From an uncultured Clostridia bacterium (GTDB lineage: Bacteria > Bacillota > Clostridia > Oscillospirales > Oscillospiraceae), in the NCBI GenBank assembly GCA_945864305.1, contig CAMBAJ010000006.1:1-55924 (forward strand): a DNA stretch of 55,924 bases, in the 5' to 3' direction. This document shows, piece by piece, positions 52,599 through 55,924 of the stretch. The notes under the pieces are model-generated. The model was not told the DNA's origin and made no database searches. It saw nothing but the letters and a program-made list of their open reading frames with translations. Made by a program: the position numbers and the translations under genes. Every line of letters starts with the position of its first letter. The first letter of the stretch is position 1.

Positions 52599-53327
52599 TT
52601 ACTCCCGAATCAGGCTAATATCCCGCGACCGTGCAAAATCCTTTGCCAAGTCTGTCACAATGCTGTTTGCCGGGATACGGATGCAGGTTGCTTTCGCCGT
52701 GCAGGCTTCGGAGACGTCGCGCTCTGTGATGACACGCTTCGTCAGACGGTACTCTTTCTGCGCGGCCACAGGTTTCACCTCAGCCGGTTTTTCCTGCTTA
52801 CACGCCGGTACCTTCTTTTCATTCAAGATATAGTCCTCCAGTTCCTCCTGCGGGCAGATCACCACGCCGGATTCCTCCAGAAGGGCCAATTTTTCTTGAA
52901 GCATTGCGTAATAGGGTGCTGGAGCCGTTGTTGCATAACGGTAAAGTTCGATTCGTTCCATGGGAACGTAGACCTTTTTACCGCTCAGGATCGCCTGGGA
53001 CGCAAGCCGCGTATAAGGCGTATCATAGATGCCGGAGGCAAGTTTGCCCAGAACCTCATTGGAAAGGCAATACAGGATCACAACCTCGCAGTTGTCCATA
53101 TCAACCTGATAATCCTGCATCAGCCCGCAAACCGTCCGATAGTGCTTAGTCAGCCGCTCGCTCTCCAGTTTTACGTGGCAATCGTCACCATGATCCGGCG
53201 TCAGGATCAGCAGTCCAGGACGCGCATCGTCAGAGCAGATCTGCTCCACCGTCTCTCCATCCTCACACGCGGCCAGCTTTTCCGCCACACGTGCGACGAT
53301 CTCATCGATCAATTCTTTACGGTCCAC
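52599..53327 (-). CDS. Microcompartment-associated flavoprotein-like protein
   Basis: The 242-residue protein resembles the uncharacterised eut-locus proteins of Firmicutes that carry a flavoprotein-like (Rossmann-type) fold. The part VVILYCLSNEVLGKLASGIY and the PAPYYAMLQEKLALLEESGV segment fit that fold. Its first 17 residues (KELIDEIVARVAEKLAA) make an amphipathic helix with a linker after it, a likely encapsulation tag. The C-terminal RIPANSIVTDLAKDFARSRD is also seen in EutT and PduL-associated proteins of these loci. Role unknown; a redox or cobalamin-related function is possible. Confidence 0.75.
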   Translation of the reverse strand: MDRKELIDEIVARVAEKLAACEDGETVEQICSDDARPGLLILTPDHGDDCHVKLESERLTKHYRTVCGLMQDYQVDMDNCEVVILYCLSNEVLGKLASGIYDTPYTRLASQAILSGKKVYVPMERIELYRYATTAPAPYYAMLQEKLALLEESGVVICPQEELEDYILNEKKVPACKQEKPAEVKPVAAQKEYRLTKRVITERDVSEACTAKATCIRIPANSIVTDLAKDFARSRDISLIRE

Positions 53328-53361
53328 TTATACACCCTCCTTTCTGTTCCAATTCAGGCAT

Positions 53362-54186
53362 TCAATTTTCGCAGATACAATTCATTGCGATTCCCGATGG
53401 TGTCACCAGGAAAGGATTGGCAGGCTTTACCGTCTTGATGCCGGTGACCTTTTCAAAAATTCCCTCGATCCCCGTCAGGCAGCAAGTACCGCCGCAGAGG
53501 TAAATGGTATCCACTTGCTCCGGCTTAACATACCGGCCCACAATGGTCGCCATTTTCTCAATGACGGGCCGCACCACGGGCAGAATCTCCCGATGCCGCG
53601 CATAGTCCTGTTTGATCTTCTCGGCTTCGTCAAAGGAAATATGGTAGTTGCCGGCCAGAACCAGAGACAGATGCGTACCGCCGGTGGGCTCATCCTCGAT
53701 TTGGATGACCTTCCCATCCTTCAGCACGGCCAATCCCGTGGTACCGCCGCCAATGTCCACCACCACACCGTCGCTGATCTGATAAACCGCGTTCGCGGCA
53801 CTGGGTTCATCCAGAATGTTGGTCACGTTGAGTCCCGCGCCCTCCGCCACATACTGGTGGGTCTTGACGCTGGACTCTGTGCCAGCGGGCATTGCGATGG
53901 CGCAGTCTACAAGCTCGGTTCCCAGCCGTTCTTCCAGCTTTTCCTTGAGTTCCCGAACGATGCGCAGAGCACCGGTATAGTCCACCACCACACCGTCCCG
54001 CAGAACACTGGCCGCCCGTTTTTCGCAGGCGATAGGATTGTTTTCTTCATCCAGCACCACCAGGACAATATAGGCGGTTCCCAGGTCCACGCCCACCTTC
54101 AGCTTTCTGCTGACGGGCTGGAAAGTCCGGGCCTCTGATTCTTCCACCTTTGCCAGAAAAGCATTGACACGTTCCAGGTCCAACAT
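53362..54186 (-). CDS. eutJ: Ethanolamine utilization chaperone EutJ
   Basis: The 274-residue protein is an actin/Hsp70-fold ATPase. It has the phosphate loop KVGVDLGTAYIVLVVLDE, a second loop VVDIGGGTTGLAV and the adenosine motif YLCGGTCCLTGIEGIFEKV. EutJ proteins are thought to help assemble or reactivate the ethanolamine enzymes, by analogy to diol-dehydratase reactivase. The start at 54186 follows AGGAG; the longer frame overlaps the gene upstream. It is encoded 31 bases after the pduL-type gene. Confidence 0.9.
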   Translation of the reverse strand: MLDLERVNAFLAKVEESEARTFQPVSRKLKVGVDLGTAYIVLVVLDEENNPIACEKRAASVLRDGVVVDYTGALRIVRELKEKLEERLGTELVDCAIAMPAGTESSVKTHQYVAEGAGLNVTNILDEPSAANAVYQISDGVVVDIGGGTTGLAVLKDGKVIQIEDEPTGGTHLSLVLAGNYHISFDEAEKIKQDYARHREILPVVRPVIEKMATIVGRYVKPEQVDTIYLCGGTCCLTGIEGIFEKVTGIKTVKPANPFLVTPSGIAMNCICEN

Positions 54187-54217
54187 TGTATGCCGCTCCT
54201 TCTTAAAAATCTGCCTG

Positions 54218-54829
54218 TTACCGAATAATCCGGCCCAAAGTAAAGCCACTGACCAGAGCCGCGTTGGCCTCATCGAAATCGATGTGCATCTTGCAGCTGT
54301 ACTGCTCGCTGACGCGGATAATTACATCCTTGAACACAATGGGGCGGTCACTCAGAACTTCCACGGAAACCCGCTGTTTATCCTTCAAGTCGAACTTGAT
54401 GGAATCAGGCGCTGTCACATGGATGTGGTTGTGGGCAATAATCACGCCCTCTTCGATATGAATGGTGCCGCAGGGGCCTTCGATGGTGATGGCTCCGGAG
54501 CCTTTTACATCGCCGGACTCCCGGACGGGAGCTTTTACGCCCAACTCCACGCAGTCGCTCTTGGAGAGTTCTACCTGGGTTGCCTTACGGACAGGGCCCA
54601 GAACAGCCACATGTTCCTTGCGGCCCTTCGGGCCGATCAGCGTGACCCGCTGCTCCGAGACAAACTGCTGGGGCTGGGACAGGGGGCGGACCGGTTTCAG
54701 TTCAGCTCCCTGTCCAAACAGGACCTCCACATCCGCCTGTGTCAGATGCACATGGCGTGCGGATACCTCAATCTCCACAAGGCCTGCGTTATGGATGGCA
54801 TTCATCACGGCAGATACAATTTCTTCCAT
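54218..54829 (-). CDS. pduL: PduL-type phosphotransacylase (EutD function)
   Basis: The 203-residue enzyme turns acyl-CoA and phosphate into acyl-phosphate, regenerating CoA inside the shell and allowing ATP formation. The metal-binding His motifs are VSARHVHLT (near residue 25), IAHNHIHVT and the C-terminal HIDFDEANAA. The N-terminal MEEIVSAVMNAIHNAG can form an amphipathic helix, the known encapsulation tag of PduL. Length fits the family. It is separated from eutT by 12 bases. Confidence 0.95.
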   Translation of the reverse strand: MEEIVSAVMNAIHNAGLVEIEVSARHVHLTQADVEVLFGQGAELKPVRPLSQPQQFVSEQRVTLIGPKGRKEHVAVLGPVRKATQVELSKSDCVELGVKAPVRESGDVKGSGAITIEGPCGTIHIEEGVIIAHNHIHVTAPDSIKFDLKDKQRVSVEVLSDRPIVFKDVIIRVSEQYSCKMHIDFDEANAALVSGFTLGRIIR

Positions 54830-54841
54830 TCTGAATCTCCC

Positions 54842-55624
54842 TCACTTATACAAGCCCGCCAGGTACATGCACATCATAATGTGAACAGCACTGGACAACC
54901 GGTTCAGTTCCTCGATGATGTCTCCCCGGGTAAATTTCTTTCCGTCACTGAACGCGTCCACTGCGGCGACCTCGGTCTCCCGGACTGCCGTGCGCAGTTG
55001 GTTCAGCAGCGCGTACTCTTTTCCCATGCTCTTGTCGGGAAGCACCATCTGCTTGATGTTGAAAAATTTCTGCGGATTGTGAGAGCGCTCCCGGAGCTCC
55101 GCATGGGTCAGTCCGATAATGGTTTCGCCCCGATATTCCTCATCCAAAACATCGCAGCGCATGATTTCCCGGAGGACACCAAGGATGTTATCCAGGTCAG
55201 CGACCAGTTTCTCACTGCCGTTCTCTCCAATCAGCACCTGGTCCAAAACCACCAGGGCCTGCAAGCTGTCCAGCTTGCCCCGGAACAGAATCCGCGGATG
55301 GTTCTTCGCCACCAGCTTGTTGCCGAAAAGCTGCGTCATGAATTCCGGTTTGCTCATGTAGAACGCACCTGTTTCATAATCTACATATTTCGGCTTTACC
55401 TGTTCCCCCTGCATTTGCACCGGCTGCGCGGGCGGGACTTCCGTTGCAACAATACGCGGGCCGTCCTCTTTCGCCTGCTCACCTTCTTTGGCGATCTTGA
55501 TCTTCCTCTGCTGGAGATACTCACGTGCCGCAGGTGTCAGCATGGAACCATTGGGAACGTAATAGACTTCCGGCTGACTGTTCCGCAATTCAAGTCTGAG
55601 GGCATTTTCTGTAATTGGTTTCAC
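54842..55624 (-). CDS. eutT: EutT-like corrinoid adenosyltransferase
   Basis: EutT makes adenosylcobalamin from cobalamin and ATP, supplying the coenzyme of ethanolamine ammonia-lyase. The 260-residue protein aligns with EutT through PEVYYVPNGSMLTPAAREYL, NHPRILFRGKLDSLQALVVL and LLNQLRTAVRETEVAAVDAF. The metal-binding motif HxCxxCxxxC of enterobacterial EutT is absent; the equivalent stretch (YETGAFYMSKPEF) has no Cys. The start chosen is GTG at 55624, after GAGGGG; an upstream TTG at 55642 is an alternative. It follows the shell gene by 54 bases. Confidence 0.88.
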   Translation of the reverse strand: MKPITENALRLELRNSQPEVYYVPNGSMLTPAAREYLQQRKIKIAKEGEQAKEDGPRIVATEVPPAQPVQMQGEQVKPKYVDYETGAFYMSKPEFMTQLFGNKLVAKNHPRILFRGKLDSLQALVVLDQVLIGENGSEKLVADLDNILGVLREIMRCDVLDEEYRGETIIGLTHAELRERSHNPQKFFNIKQMVLPDKSMGKEYALLNQLRTAVRETEVAAVDAFSDGKKFTRGDIIEELNRLSSAVHIMMCMYLAGLYK

Positions 55625-55678
55625 ACGCTTCACCCCTCTCAAATCGGATCAGGGCGGGCTGATAAACAACCCGCTAGT

Positions 55679-55924
55679 TTATTTCTCCAGAGTGGGAAGA
55701 ATGAACTCCACTTCCTCGTGGGGACGAGGAATCACATGGACGGAAACCATCTCGCCCACGCGCTCGGCGGCAGCCGCGCCGGCATCGGTAGCTGCCTTCA
55801 CGGCGCCAACGTCGCCGCGGACCATCACGGTCACCAGGCCGCCGCCAACATGGACCTTGCCGATCAGAGTCACGTTTGCCGCCTTCACCATTGCATCGGC
55901 GGCTTCGATAGAGGCAACGAGACC
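55679..55924 (-). CDS. eutM: BMC shell protein, EutM/PduA type, 5' end outside window
   Basis: The visible 81 residues are a single BMC domain. Codons continue to the window edge and begin [20 protein letters not shown], so the start lies a few codons to the right. The rest includes [17 protein letters not shown] and the ending [11 protein letters not shown]. Such proteins form the hexameric tiles of microcompartment shells. As the first visible gene of the operon it shows that the locus extends beyond the window, where the ammonia-lyase and dehydrogenase genes would be expected. Confidence 0.94.
   Translation of the reverse strand, partial: GLVASIEAADAMVKAANVTLIGKVHVGGGLVTVMVRGDVGAVKAATDAGAAAAERVGEMVSVHVIPRPHEEVEFILPTLEK

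Overview
The window reads as chromosomal DNA of an anaerobic, GC-rich gut Firmicute of the Oscillospiraceae/Flavonifractor-Oscillibacter type. The assignment is an inference. It rests on an S-layer (SLH) protein, pyruvate:ferredoxin oxidoreductase, a TctABC tripartite tricarboxylate system, riboswitch, T-box and CIRCE regulation, strong GGAGG ribosome sites, some TTG/GTG starts and clostridial-type Eut/Pdu microcompartment genes. There is no rRNA, no complete tRNA, no CRISPR array and no intact transposase.

Layout. 1-3.5 kb: 3' part of an S-layer gene, convergent with a small phage-tail-like gene. 3.5-8.1 kb: riboflavin operon ribD-ribE-ribBA-ribH plus a HAD phosphatase, behind a consensus promoter, an FMN riboswitch and two tandem terminators. 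8.1-13.2 kb: a membrane protein, then an OPT peptide transporter, a PqqD-like protein, a small anchored protein and the dipeptidase PepD. 13.2-28.2 kb: a carboxylate/sugar-acid block. A sigma-54 promoter with palindromic upstream sites drives a PdxA homologue and tctBAC. A PrpR-type sigma-54 activator follows, then a LarA-like protein, a GntP transporter, a split UxaA-type dehydratase and PFOR. 28.4-33.2 kb: an in-frame chimera of an ECF sigma region 2 and a PepSY protein, a LysR regulator, a DAACS symporter and an aminotransferase. 33.3-37.6 kb: two TauE/SafE paralogues flanking a CIRCE-controlled Hsp20, a CorA transporter and a MarR regulator. 37.8-42.8 kb: a sugar ABC importer with an FGGY kinase. 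43-45.3 kb: trpB-trpA behind a T-box leader with a Trp (TGG) specifier. 45.3-46.9 kb: an apparently gene-free stretch holding the 3' half of a tRNA-fMet gene and a complete cobalamin-riboswitch transcript with no gene after it. 46.9-55.9 kb: a lipoprotein phosphatase resembling phosphorylcholine phosphatase, then a leftward microcompartment operon (EutM, EutT, PduL, EutJ, a flavoprotein-like protein, EutN, PduS, PduT, EutH, EutQ) that runs off the right edge.

How the genes fit together. The 14-28 kb block can take up a carboxylate or sugar acid by two transporter types, interconvert and dehydrate a hydroxy acid, and feed pyruvate to PFOR. The right end can import ethanolamine, regenerate adenosylcobalamin and conserve energy as acyl-phosphate inside a shell. 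The phosphatase may supply ethanolamine from phosphoethanolamine. The orphan B12 riboswitch beside this locus recalls the B12-controlled regulatory RNAs of other Firmicute eut loci. The most notable items are that RNA, the phosphatase, the sigma-54 control region and the sigma/PepSY chimera.
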